64,000 nt of DNA from JAAXIE01 sp965263155 (lineage in GTDB: Bacteria; Chloroflexota; Dehalococcoidia; Lucifugimonadales; JAAXIE01), in assembly GCA_965263155.1 (NCBI GenBank), contig OZ253586.1:992001-1056000 (forward strand), given 5' to 3'. Of the stretch, positions 1 to 8,096 are shown one piece after another. Made by a program: the position numbers and the translations under genes. Position 1 is the stretch's first letter; each line of letters begins with the position of its first letter. A model generated the notes under the pieces. That model did no database searches, was not told the origin of the DNA, and saw only the letters and a list, made by a program, of their open reading frames with translations.

Positions 1-1
1 G

Positions 2-1378
2 GTGTGGGGCATCGCCTCATGGGTCGTGCTAGGGGTAGGCCTGCTGCTGGGGTCATGGTGGGCTTACACTATCCTAGGTTGGGGCGGCTACTGGGCTTGG
101 GACCCAGTCGAGAACGCGGCGTTGATGCCTTGGCTGGGGCTGACCGCCTTCATCCACTCCATCATGGTGCAGAAGCGCCGGGGCATGTTCCGCATGTGGA
201 ATATCGCGCTCATTAACATCAGCTTTGCCCTAGCCCTTTTCGGCATGTTCATCAATCGTGGCGGACCCGTGCCTTCCGTACACTCCTTTGGTGCGTCGGA
301 CTTGGGCTTGGTGTTTCTCGTGTTTCTGGGCATCGGCGTGGTCGCCCCCTTCGGCTTGTTCCTGTGGCGCTACAGCAGCCTGAAGAGCGCCCAGAACCTA
401 GAGAGCAGCCTGTCGCGCGAAGCTGCCTTTCTGCTGAACAACCTGATGCTGCTGGGAATCGCCTTCGTCACCATGTGGGGGGTGATCTTCCCGCTGATTT
501 CAGAGATATTCCAAGGTCAGACCATCACCGTGGGCGCTCCCTTCTACAACCAAGTAAACGGGCCGTTGCTGTTGGCCCTCATCTTCCTGATGGGTGTTGG
601 CCCGTTCCTGCCTTGGAGGCGTGGTTCCATCCGGAGCTTGGGGCGCAACGTCGCCCTACCGGCAGCGATTTCACTGATGGTGGTGCTGGTGTTGGCCCTG
701 CTGGGTGTGACCAAGGCGTACGCGTTGGCTGGTTTTGGGCTGTGCGTCTTTGTAGCCTTGGGTGTGCTTCTGGAGTGGGGCCGGGGCACCCGCACGCGCA
801 TGAAGTCGGGGGACAACCCCGCGCGCGCTTTCGGCCGCCTCATCGTCGGGAACCGTCCACGGTACGGCGGCTACGTGGTGCACCTGTCCATCGTGCTGGT
901 GGCATTGGGCGTTGTCGGCTCTTCCTTCTATGGTGTGCAGAAAGACGTGGTGCTCGCTCCGGGCGAACGCACCTCGATTGGCGGGTACGAAGTTGAGTTC
1001 CTGACGACGACTTTCCAAGCGTTTCCCGACAGGTCCGAGAGCCGGTTCTTACTCGCCGCTTATAAAGATGGCGCCCCGCTTGCTACCCTAGAGGCGCGGC
1101 GAGATTTCTACCCTTCCTTCGACATATCGTCCACCCAAGCAGCTATCAGGTCGACGCCGGTGGAAGACTTGTACGTGGTGCCTAGCAGCCTGCAGGAGGA
1201 CGGCAGCGCCGGGTTCCGCATATTCGTCAACCCCATGATATGGTGGATATGGGTTGCTGGGCCGGTGATGGTGTTGGGTACGGTCATCGCGCTGTGGCCC
1301 CAGCGTAGCCCGGCGCGTGCCCCGGCACCCTCGCCAGTCGCGCGGAGAGCTGTACCCTCTGCGGTCGGGTCCGACTGA
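2..1378 (+). CDS. ccmF: Cytochrome c heme lyase CcmF, C-terminal part (5' end outside window)
   Basis: This is the membrane subunit that hands heme to apocytochrome c outside the cytoplasmic membrane. The tryptophan-rich WWD motif GWGGYWAWDPVENAALMPW sits at residues 26-44 of the visible part and is the CcmF/CcsA heme-handling signature. Several hydrophobic segments follow, then a extracytoplasmic stretch (about residues 300-400) and a last membrane helix near 410-430. Family members are about 650 residues with the WWD motif roughly 200 residues in, so the first codon seen (GTG at 2) is internal and the true start lies upstream of the window. It heads a co-directional run with a CcmI-like and a CcmG-like gene, which supports the assignment. 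Confidence 0.93.
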   Translation: MWGIASWVVLGVGLLLGSWWAYTILGWGGYWAWDPVENAALMPWLGLTAFIHSIMVQKRRGMFRMWNIALINISFALALFGMFINRGGPVPSVHSFGASDLGLVFLVFLGIGVVAPFGLFLWRYSSLKSAQNLESSLSREAAFLLNNLMLLGIAFVTMWGVIFPLISEIFQGQTITVGAPFYNQVNGPLLLALIFLMGVGPFLPWRRGSIRSLGRNVALPAAISLMVVLVLALLGVTKAYALAGFGLCVFVALGVLLEWGRGTRTRMKSGDNPARAFGRLIVGNRPRYGGYVVHLSIVLVALGVVGSSFYGVQKDVVLAPGERTSIGGYEVEFLTTTFQAFPDRSESRFLLAAYKDGAPLATLEARRDFYPSFDISSTQAAIRSTPVEDLYVVPSSLQEDGSAGFRIFVNPMIWWIWVAGPVMVLGTVIALWPQRSPARAPAPSPVARRAVPSAVGSD

Positions 1379-1396
1379 GAGGCGTGTAGGGCTGCT

Positions 1397-1831
1397 GTGG
1401 CTGTCTTAGTGGGGCTTCTGCTGGTTGTATTCTGCATAGGAGTAGCCTTGTACCCCTTCCTGAAGGCAAGCACTGGGTCGGCCCGCGCTGGCGCGTCGCC
1501 GTCGGTGCAGGAGTTGGTGGAGAGGCGACGGGTGATTTACTCCGACTTGGAAACCCTGGACGTGGATCGGGGCATTGGGCATGTTGATGAGGCAGAGTAT
1601 CAAGAACGTTCTCGAGAGTACCGGCTGGCAGCTGCCGCCACGTTCCGTGACCAAGAGCGACTAGAAACCGCCGACGGCATGGTGGAGGATGCCATCAGCC
1701 AAGAGCTGATGCGCTGGAGGTCCGGCCATCAGGACCTAGCCTCGGCCGTGCCATGCCGCGCATGTGGCAAACCGTTGGCCGTCACTGACGCGCAATGCCT
1801 CCATTGTGGCCAGCGGGTTGAGATCGGATAG
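1397..1831 (+). CDS. CcmI-like membrane protein with C-terminal zinc ribbon
   Basis: A 144-residue protein with one N-terminal membrane helix (about 3-22), a charged helical region (about 35-105) and a C-terminal zinc ribbon with Cys120, Cys123, Cys134 and Cys137. The helical part (ELVERRRVIYSDLETLDVD) resembles the short region after the membrane segment of CcmI/CycH, which recruits apocytochrome to the heme lyase. The TPR domain of full CcmI is absent and a zinc ribbon stands in its place. The GTG start at 1397 is 18 bases after the ccmF stop, with AGGG a few bases upstream. The role in cytochrome c assembly is inferred from position and the helical similarity. Confidence 0.7.
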   Translation: MAVLVGLLLVVFCIGVALYPFLKASTGSARAGASPSVQELVERRRVIYSDLETLDVDRGIGHVDEAEYQERSREYRLAAAATFRDQERLETADGMVEDAISQELMRWRSGHQDLASAVPCRACGKPLAVTDAQCLHCGQRVEIG

Positions 1832-1834
1832 TCA

Positions 1835-3049
1835 ATGCGTTCCTGCCTGCTCATGTTGGTCGCCTTGGCCGCCTTCCTCCTCTTGGTGGCCTTACTGCCT
1901 GTCATGGCTCTTGCCCAAGGGCCCACCGCCGTAGAGGGCAAGCTGACCAACGGCACGGCAGGCGCTCCCCCTCCTGCAGGCGTGGAGGTCACGTTGCATG
2001 TGGTGCAGTCCACGGCCAGCGTTGAGACCAACGTGGGTGTAACCGACGAGGCGGGAGCGTTCCGGATAGAAGTTCCCATGGTGGACAACGTCACCAGCTA
2101 CGTGATATCGCTCTCATACGAGGGCGCAGTGTACGGCAGGGCACTGGACCTCGGGGAGTTGAGCGAGCCAGCGGACATCACGGTATACGAGAGCACAAGC
2201 GACCTTTCAGTCCTTGAGGTGAACTCGGCGGCTCTCGTTCTGCGGTCACAACCTGATACCGAGGGTATGCTCAGCGGCTCCGAGGTTGTCAGCTTGGTCA
2301 ACACCAGTGACCGCACCTTTATCCCCGACCTCACCGGTCCAGCCATGGGCCAGATGAACTTCATGCGCTTCAGCCTTCCTCCGGGGGCCACCAACCTGCG
2401 CTTGGAGTCTGACTTGGCTGGAGGCGATATCATTGATGTGGGGCCCGGATTCGCAGTGACGGCGTCAGTGCCTCCTGGGGACCACTTGGTTGGCTTCTCT
2501 TACTCGGCTCCCTACGACGGAGACTCGCTGGAGTTCACCCGTACTGCTCACATGGCCACTGCTGACTTCCAGCTTCTGCTGCCTGAAGACCTAGGCCAGC
2601 TGGAGAGCGATGCCCTCAGGGTGGGCGATGACCGAGTGCTTTTGGGAGACGACCTGTTCCAAGCGTGGCGGGCGGGCCCGTTACAGTCGGCCGAAAAGGT
2701 GCGAATGGAGTTCTCCGGCCTGCCCCAACCCCCTTGGCACCAACGGCTCAGGGAGACCCTGCTGGAAGGCCCAGGCCCCCAGCTGTTCTTGGCATCGCTT
2801 CTTGGGCTGGCTCTCGTCGGTGCTCTGTTGTACAGTCTGCTGCGTTCCGTGCCGTCGTCGCGGCCCGCTCTGACGACGGCAGCAGCAGGAATCGTTTCGA
2901 GCTCTCAGGCGCAGGACTGCCTACGCCAACTGGCAGAATTGGATGACGCACTGGAGCAGGGTGAGGTTGCACCAGATGAATACCATGAGCGGCGAGAAGT
3001 ATTGAAAGCCGACCTGTTGCAGGCCTGGGCATCCGAGGGCTCGCGATGA
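1835..3049 (+). CDS. Exported, membrane-anchored protein with carboxypeptidase-regulatory-like domain
   Basis: A 404-residue protein. Residues 1-28 form a signal peptide ending near ALAQG. Residues about 32-115 look like a beta-sandwich of the carboxypeptidase-regulatory type (a GKLTNGTAG start and a TDEAGAFRIEVP strand pair). A single membrane helix lies at about 318-337. The last 50 residues are a charged cytoplasmic helix (LAELDDALEQGEVAPDEYHE) similar in style to the preceding CcmI-like protein. Its ATG is 3 bases after that gene's stop, and its own stop overlaps the next start by 4 bases (ATGA), so it belongs to the cytochrome c biogenesis operon. A precise role is not known; a chaperone or heme/cytochrome-presenting role is possible. 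Confidence 0.72.
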   Translation: MRSCLLMLVALAAFLLLVALLPVMALAQGPTAVEGKLTNGTAGAPPPAGVEVTLHVVQSTASVETNVGVTDEAGAFRIEVPMVDNVTSYVISLSYEGAVYGRALDLGELSEPADITVYESTSDLSVLEVNSAALVLRSQPDTEGMLSGSEVVSLVNTSDRTFIPDLTGPAMGQMNFMRFSLPPGATNLRLESDLAGGDIIDVGPGFAVTASVPPGDHLVGFSYSAPYDGDSLEFTRTAHMATADFQLLLPEDLGQLESDALRVGDDRVLLGDDLFQAWRAGPLQSAEKVRMEFSGLPQPPWHQRLRETLLEGPGPQLFLASLLGLALVGALLYSLLRSVPSSRPALTTAAAGIVSSSQAQDCLRQLAELDDALEQGEVAPDEYHERREVLKADLLQAWASEGSR

Positions 3050-3669
3050 ACGAACCCGACTGCACCGAACCAGTCGCGCCTGAACCCGGTCCCGACGGAG
3101 AGCGATCGTGCTGGTGGCTGTCGCCCCGCCTGCTAGTGATCGCTGCTTTGGTGCCTGCTGTCGTGCTGCTGGGGCTCTTGGGCTGGGCCATCACCAAGCC
3201 TGTGACCACATCCAGTGGCGGCAGCAACACCGTTTTCTCTGACTTTGATCTGGAAGGACGTGAAGCCCCCAACTTCTCCCTGCAGGGGTTGGACGGGGCT
3301 ACGGTGCAACTAGCTGACAGCCGAGGCAAGGTGGTCATGGTAGACTTCTGGGCATCCTGGTGCCCCAGTTGCCGCCAGGAAGCGCCTCACTTGGTAGAGT
3401 TGTACGAGGAATACCGTGGTCGGGGTGTGGAGTTCATTGGAGTGGCCATCTGGGACTTCCCCGATGACCTGAATAACTACGTCGAACAGTTCGGCCTCAT
3501 CTACCCCAACGCCTTGGACGAGAAGGGGACGGTGGCTATCGAATACGGTGTGGTTGCCACGCCTGAGAAGTTCTTCATCGACCGGGACGGCAATATTGTG
3601 CGGAAATTTGTTGGCCCCACCTCCCCAGAGTTGCTGCGTCACCAGCTGGACGAATTGCTGGAGTCCTGA
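3046..3669 (+). CDS. Membrane-anchored thiol:disulfide oxidoreductase, CcmG/ResA type
   Basis: A thioredoxin-fold protein of 207 residues that would reduce the CXXCH cysteines of apocytochrome c before heme attachment. A short cytoplasmic tail is followed by a membrane helix at about 29-49, then an AhpC/TSA-Redoxin domain outside. The active site is WCPSC with Cys106 and Cys109 after DFWAS, and the cis-proline motif is VATP near 168. A central insert typical of ResA/CcmG is present. The start overlaps the upstream stop (ATGA), and its own stop TGA overlaps the next ATG, indicating translational coupling on both sides. Confidence 0.9.
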   Translation: MNEPDCTEPVAPEPGPDGERSCWWLSPRLLVIAALVPAVVLLGLLGWAITKPVTTSSGGSNTVFSDFDLEGREAPNFSLQGLDGATVQLADSRGKVVMVDFWASWCPSCRQEAPHLVELYEEYRGRGVEFIGVAIWDFPDDLNNYVEQFGLIYPNALDEKGTVAIEYGVVATPEKFFIDRDGNIVRKFVGPTSPELLRHQLDELLES

Positions 3670-4661
3670 TGCAGCTTGGGATGCAAGAAGAAGTTGCTGT
3701 TGCCTTGGACGTCGGGGGCACTTGGACGCGCACTGCTGTGGTGAACGAGTCAGGCAACGTGTTGTGGCGCAACCGTGAGGCTACGCTCAAAGGTCAGGGC
3801 ACGGATGCCTTGGTGGAGCAGCTAAGACAGTCGGTCCGCCAAGGATGCGAGGCGGCGGCTCCGGCTGGCATACACGGTATCGCCTTGGGGATGGCTGGGC
3901 CGTTGGACCCTCAAACCGGAGTCCTCTTCGCTCCGCCGAACCTGATGGAGATGGATGGGGTGTCGCTCACCGACATGTGGGGCGACTCCATGGGAGCCCC
4001 TGTTCTCGTGGGCAACGATGCCACCCTAGCCGCCTTGGGTGAGTACCACTATGGCGCAGGCCGAGGCTGCCACACCCTAGTCTACATCACCCTGAGCACT
4101 GGCATTGGCGGGGGCATCGTGGTGGACGGGCAGCTTTTCCAAGGTGCATCAGGATTCGCAGGCGAGATCGGGCACACGCGAGTTGAAAGCAACGGGCCCG
4201 AATGTGGCTGCGGCAGCCGTGGGTGCCTCGAGGCTGTAGCTTCGGGCACGGGTATCGCACGCCAAGCCCGCACACGCATTGCCCGGGGAGAGGCGTCCCT
4301 CTTGGCCGCCGAGGTATCGCCCATCGAAGCGATCGACACCGTTCATGTTTTCGACGCTGCGGCCCGGCAGGACAGGCTGGCCCAGGACATCGTAAACAAG
4401 GCTGCCAGAGGGCTGGGGGTCGGGTTGCTTAACGTCCTGCAACTCCTGGACCCCGACCTCATCGTGTTGGGTGGCTCGGTGTCTCAGCAGTGGCTCGTGC
4501 TAGCCCCAGTAGTCGAAGCCCATGTTGCCGAACACGCAATGAATTCCCATTTCCGGGAGAGCTTCAAGGTGGTTGTCAGCCCTCTGGGCGACGACGTTGT
4601 AATGCTGGGAGCAGCCGCTTTGGTGTGGGACACCATCAGCCCGCTCAGCGCCTATCCGTGA
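3669..4661 (+). CDS. ROK-family sugar kinase (glucokinase-like)
   Basis: A 330-residue ROK protein that would phosphorylate glucose or a related hexose with ATP in the cytoplasm. The phosphate-binding motif ALDVGGTWTRTAVV is at 12-25, the catalytic Asp117 lies in VGNDATLAALGEY, and the ROK zinc site is complete (His169 and Cys179, Cys181, Cys186 in ECGCGSRGCLEA). No N-terminal helix-turn-helix is present, so it is a kinase rather than a ROK repressor. The ATG overlaps the TGA of the thioredoxin gene, an odd coupling of a sugar kinase to a cytochrome c operon. Confidence 0.9.
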   Translation: MQLGMQEEVAVALDVGGTWTRTAVVNESGNVLWRNREATLKGQGTDALVEQLRQSVRQGCEAAAPAGIHGIALGMAGPLDPQTGVLFAPPNLMEMDGVSLTDMWGDSMGAPVLVGNDATLAALGEYHYGAGRGCHTLVYITLSTGIGGGIVVDGQLFQGASGFAGEIGHTRVESNGPECGCGSRGCLEAVASGTGIARQARTRIARGEASLLAAEVSPIEAIDTVHVFDAAARQDRLAQDIVNKAARGLGVGLLNVLQLLDPDLIVLGGSVSQQWLVLAPVVEAHVAEHAMNSHFRESFKVVVSPLGDDVVMLGAAALVWDTISPLSAYP

Positions 4662-4670
4662 ACGATTGGG

Positions 4671-5008
4671 CTAAGGGCCTTCGGCCACAGTTCCGGTCTT
4701 GCCTGCGGTGGCCTCCACCGCCTCTCCTGAACTACTCTGTCGGGCCTTGCTCTGAGTGCTGTCCACGTATTCCAGCGCTGCCACCCACAGGAACAGCACC
4801 ATGACGAATGCCACGAGGATTATCAGCCCCGGCGCTACGTGATACGCAATGGCAATGGGCACCAAGCGGATAAAGACGCCGGGGCCATCAGCCACATTGC
4901 CGCTTTCGGCTTGAACATGGCAAAGCCAACCCTGACAGCTCCAACAACGGTGGCGACTAGGGAGAGTATCCCCATGGCGAATAGACGGTCAAAGTCGCTT
5001 TCAGGCAT
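4671..5008 (-). pseudogene. Small two-helix membrane protein, reading frame interrupted
   Basis: Two overlapping minus-strand frames together look like one small membrane protein. The upstream frame (ATG at 5008, AAAGG before it) gives MPESDFDRLFAMGILSLVAT and a hydrophobic helix, but ends at 4835. The downstream frame gives FIRLVPIAIAYHVAPG, a second hydrophobic stretch and a polar tail, ending at 4671; its first ATG at 4895 has no ribosome-binding site. A single indel near 4890-4930 would join them into about 105 residues. The alternative is two overlapping short genes. I do not recognise the family. It lies tail-to-tail with the ROK kinase gene. Confidence 0.4.
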
Positions 5009-5117
5009 AGCCTTTATGGAGGCGCAGCCTATTGGAGGATGGCTCCTTGGTCAAAGGGGGGAGAGTTGGTTGGGCTCAGCCACATCTGGGCGCAGTCCGC
5101 CGCGGTTTGGGATGCCC

Positions 5118-5894
5118 TCAGCCCACGTAGCGCCCGCCCATGACTAGGATGCGGTCGCCGGTCACGTACGAGGAGTCGTCGGAGGCAAGGAAGAGGCAGG
5201 CGTTCGCCACATCCTGAGGGGTGCCTTGGCGCCCCAAGGGGATGGGAGGCTGGCCGGGGGTGTCGCTGACGGTGGGGAGTCTTTCGGGGTACCACTGGGG
5301 GTGACGGCGCTCGGTGTCGATGGCCCCTGGCATGACCATATTGGCCCGGATGCCGTAAGGGGCAAGCTCCATGGCCAGCACACGCATGAGTCCCTGCAGC
5401 CCCATCTTGGAGGCCGTGACACTTCCGGTGCCCAGCCGGCCTACCACGTTGGCCTGCCCGCCCAAGGCGATGATGCTGCCCTGCTGGCGTTCCATCATGC
5501 CGGGCAAGGCGGCTTGGCACAAAAAGAAGCAGGCATCAAGGTTCACCGCCATCACCTGACGCCACTCCTCCAACGGCACCTCGACGATGGGGCGATGGGG
5601 GCGGATGGCGGCGTTGTGCACGAGTATGTCGATCTGCCCCATCCGCTCTAGGGCTTCCTGCACCAATCGCGACGCCTCCTCGGGCTGGGACACGTCTGCG
5701 AGGCAGGTAGCAACCTCAATGCCGTAGGAGCGGCACTCGGCGGCAGCATCCTCCAACTCTGCGCTGTTGGCGCGGGTGTTGAGCACTAGATTTGCCCCTT
5801 CGCGGGCAAAGGTGGCGGCGATGGTGCGGCCGATATTGCGACTGCTGCCGGTGATCAGGGCGGTCCTGCCTTGGAGCTTACCTTGCGAGGCCAT
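5118..5894 (-). CDS. SDR-family oxidoreductase lacking the catalytic tyrosine
   Basis: A 258-residue short-chain dehydrogenase/reductase of the FabG-like classical type. The cofactor motif TGSSRNIG (15-22) and the NAA motif (94-96) are intact, and the C-terminal end VTGDRILVMGGRYVG is typical. The usual Ser is replaced (IIALGGQANV) and the YxxxK motif reads VTASK, with Val159 in the Tyr position and Lys163 kept. Normal ketoreductase chemistry is therefore doubtful. It is the last gene of a minus-strand operon, 6 bases after the enoyl-CoA hydratase stop. Confidence 0.85.
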   Translation of the reverse strand: MASQGKLQGRTALITGSSRNIGRTIAATFAREGANLVLNTRANSAELEDAAAECRSYGIEVATCLADVSQPEEASRLVQEALERMGQIDILVHNAAIRPHRPIVEVPLEEWRQVMAVNLDACFFLCQAALPGMMERQQGSIIALGGQANVVGRLGTGSVTASKMGLQGLMRVLAMELAPYGIRANMVMPGAIDTERRHPQWYPERLPTVSDTPGQPPIPLGRQGTPQDVANACLFLASDDSSYVTGDRILVMGGRYVG

Positions 5895-5900
5895 GCCGCT

Positions 5901-6656
5901 CTACTCTGCCCGCCAGACGGGAGCGCGTTTCTCGCGGAAGGCGGCCAACCCCTCTTGAGCGTCGGCGGTCTCCCGTATGCTGCTGGTGTGCTCGGCGGCG
6001 TACTTCAAACGCTCCTCCATGGTCATCTCCAAGCCGCGGATCGTGACTTTTTTCATGGTGCGCACTGCAAGGGGAGCGTTGGCCAGTATCTCTTGCGCTA
6101 GAGCCTCCGTCTCCTCCATCACCTTGTCTGGCGGCACCAGACGGTTTACCAGCCCCAGACCCATGGCCTCCTCGGCGGAGAGGAAGCGCCCGGTAAACAG
6201 CAACTCCAAGGCTATACCTTGAGGGATGCGGTGGGCCAGAAGGGTGGGTCCGCTGACGGAGGAGATGCCTCGCTTGGCTTGAGGCCAGCCGAAACGGGCC
6301 TCATTGGAGGCCACCCGCAGGTCGGCGCTGAGAGCCAGCCCGCAGCCTTGTGCTAGGCAGACACCGTTCACCGCGGCCAGAATAGGCTTCCAGATGCGTG
6401 ACTCCATCAGATAGAGCTCGTCGCTGGTAGGCTTCACATGGGCCCCTTCGGCCATGTCCGTCAGGTCGTGTCCAGTGCAGAAAGCCCGCCCGTTGCCGGT
6501 GATGATGGCGAGCCACACGTCAGGGTTGTCCCGGACGTCATCGAAGATTACGCCGAGTTCCTGGCGCATCTCTACGTTGATGGCGTTGAGCTTGTCGGGG
6601 CGGTTCAGGGTGATGTAGCCGATCTTGTTCTTGACTTCATAGTTGACAGTCGACAT
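5901..6656 (-). CDS. Enoyl-CoA hydratase/isomerase family protein
   Basis: A 251-residue crotonase-fold protein that would act on a CoA thioester in the cytoplasm. The oxyanion-hole regions ITGNGRAFCTGHDL (about 49-62) and ACLAQGCGLALSADLRV-type stretch (about 97-115) are present. In the region that normally carries the first catalytic glutamate (FGxPE), this protein has FGWPQAKRGISS, so Gln replaces Glu; the reaction may be isomerisation, hydrolysis or something other than standard hydration. AGGAG lies just before the ATG. It is followed within 6 bases by the SDR and preceded by two CaiB-type CoA-transferases. Confidence 0.87.
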   Translation of the reverse strand: MSTVNYEVKNKIGYITLNRPDKLNAINVEMRQELGVIFDDVRDNPDVWLAIITGNGRAFCTGHDLTDMAEGAHVKPTSDELYLMESRIWKPILAAVNGVCLAQGCGLALSADLRVASNEARFGWPQAKRGISSVSGPTLLAHRIPQGIALELLFTGRFLSAEEAMGLGLVNRLVPPDKVMEETEALAQEILANAPLAVRTMKKVTIRGLEMTMEERLKYAAEHTSSIRETADAQEGLAAFREKRAPVWRAE

Positions 6657-6708
6657 GGTGCTCCTATCTGTGCGTCACTTCTCTTTGCCCACCCGCATGG
6701 AGTCCGGG

Positions 6709-6738
6709 CCGTCATTCCCGCCTCAGCGGGAATGACGG
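6709..6738. repeat. REP-like inverted repeat
   Basis: A perfect 13-base stem, CCGTCATTCCCGC and its complement, around the loop CTCA. It lies in the gap between the second CaiB gene and the enoyl-CoA hydratase gene. The GTCATTCC/GGAATGAC core is shared with an imperfect element at 19318-19363, so this is a dispersed palindromic repeat rather than a gene-specific site. It could also shape transcript ends within the operon. Confidence 0.8.
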
Positions 6739-6779
6739 GGCCACGGATGGCCTACAGGCTGGATTCTGATGGCGGTGGG

Positions 6780-8096
6780 CTATCCCAAGGACCGGGACCT
6801 CTCCGTCTCGTACGGGGTCGTGCCAATTATACCCGCCTTCTCTAGATCTCTCAGCGTGTCTTCGGTCAGGCCAAGAAGACCGCCCAGCACCTCGCGGTTG
6901 TGCTGGCCGAGGGTGGGGGCAGGACGGCGCACCTCCATGGCGCTCTTGGAGAGGCGGAAGGGGAAGCCGGGGTAGTCCCGCGGGCCCGTGGAGGGGTGGT
7001 TCACCGTCTCAAAGAACCCTCGGGCCTTGTAGTGGGGGTCTTGGAACAACTCCCGTGGCGAATTGACTGGCGAGGCCGCCACGCCAGCGGCTTGCAGGCG
7101 CGTCGCCAATTCTTGGGCGTCATGCTCGCGGGTCCATACGCTGATGACTTGCGACAGCGCCTCGCGGTTGTCCCAGCGCTTGGGGCTGTCGGCATAGTTG
7201 GGGTGTTGAGCGAGGCTGGCTTGACCCATGCAGTCGCAGAGGGCCTGCCACTGGTCAGCGGTGGCAACTGCTATGGCTACCCAGTAGTCATCGCCACGGC
7301 ACGGGAAGACGCCGTGGGGGGACATGGCGGGATGGCTATTGCCCGCGGGCTGGGGGTTCTCTCCGGTCATCTGGTAGCGAAGCAGGTGCTCGCCGATGAA
7401 GCTAATGGTCGACTCCTGCTGCGAGAGGTCGATGAAGGCGCCCCGACCGGTGCGTCGGCGGCGGAGGAGGGCAGCCAGTATCCCGCTGGCGGCGTGGATG
7501 CCGGTGATGGGGTCGCCGTGGTTGATTCCCGATTTGGCTGGCTGGTCTGAGGAGTGGCCTGTCATAGAAGGGAAGCCCGCCAGCATCTCTTGGCCGATGC
7601 CGTACTGGGCGTAGCCACGCCACGGGCCGGAGTTTCCGAAAGCGGGCATGGAGACTAGGATGATGTCGGGCCGGGCCTGTTGTAGCCTCTCGTAGCTGAG
7701 GCTAAGGCTTTTCTCCCGTATCCCATAGCGGAAATTCTCGATGACCACGTCGCTAACGGCCGCCAAGCGCAGCAGCAGGTCGCGCCCAGTCTCCTCTACC
7801 AAGTCGAGGGTAACGTCCAGCTTGTTGATGTGGAGGGTGTTGAACCAGGCGCTGCGGTTCCACGGCTCGCCGCCGGGGTCGCCGTCGGGGTAATTGAGGT
7901 TGATGTGTCCACGGGTCGGGGCCACGGGCCCGCGCTGGATGTCGTAGAAGCTGAGGGCCTCGACCTTTATGACCTCAGCGCCGAGGTCAGCCAGCAGGCG
8001 TGTGGCGTAAGGCCCTGCCCAAATCACCGACAGGTCCAGTACGCGGACCCCTTCCAATGGCGGGCTCATGCTCGCACGCTGTGCCGACGCTGCCAC
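6780..8096 (-). CDS. CaiB/BaiF-type (family III) CoA-transferase
   Basis: A 438-residue family III CoA-transferase, moving CoA between carboxylic acids through a covalent aspartyl-CoA intermediate. The N-terminal signature LEGVRVLDLSVIWAGPYATR and LLADLGAEVIKVE is at about 14-50. The catalytic Asp is in the DPITGIHAASGILAAL stretch near residue 200, and the C-terminal PAPTLGQHNREVL motif is present. The GTG at 8096 is preceded by GGAGTGA, which overlaps the end of the upstream paralogue, so the pair is translationally coupled; an ATG at 8069 is an alternative start. Substrate unknown. Confidence 0.92.
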   Translation of the reverse strand: MAASAQRASMSPPLEGVRVLDLSVIWAGPYATRLLADLGAEVIKVEALSFYDIQRGPVAPTRGHINLNYPDGDPGGEPWNRSAWFNTLHINKLDVTLDLVEETGRDLLLRLAAVSDVVIENFRYGIREKSLSLSYERLQQARPDIILVSMPAFGNSGPWRGYAQYGIGQEMLAGFPSMTGHSSDQPAKSGINHGDPITGIHAASGILAALLRRRRTGRGAFIDLSQQESTISFIGEHLLRYQMTGENPQPAGNSHPAMSPHGVFPCRGDDYWVAIAVATADQWQALCDCMGQASLAQHPNYADSPKRWDNREALSQVISVWTREHDAQELATRLQAAGVAASPVNSPRELFQDPHYKARGFFETVNHPSTGPRDYPGFPFRLSKSAMEVRRPAPTLGQHNREVLGGLLGLTEDTLRDLEKAGIIGTTPYETERSRSLG

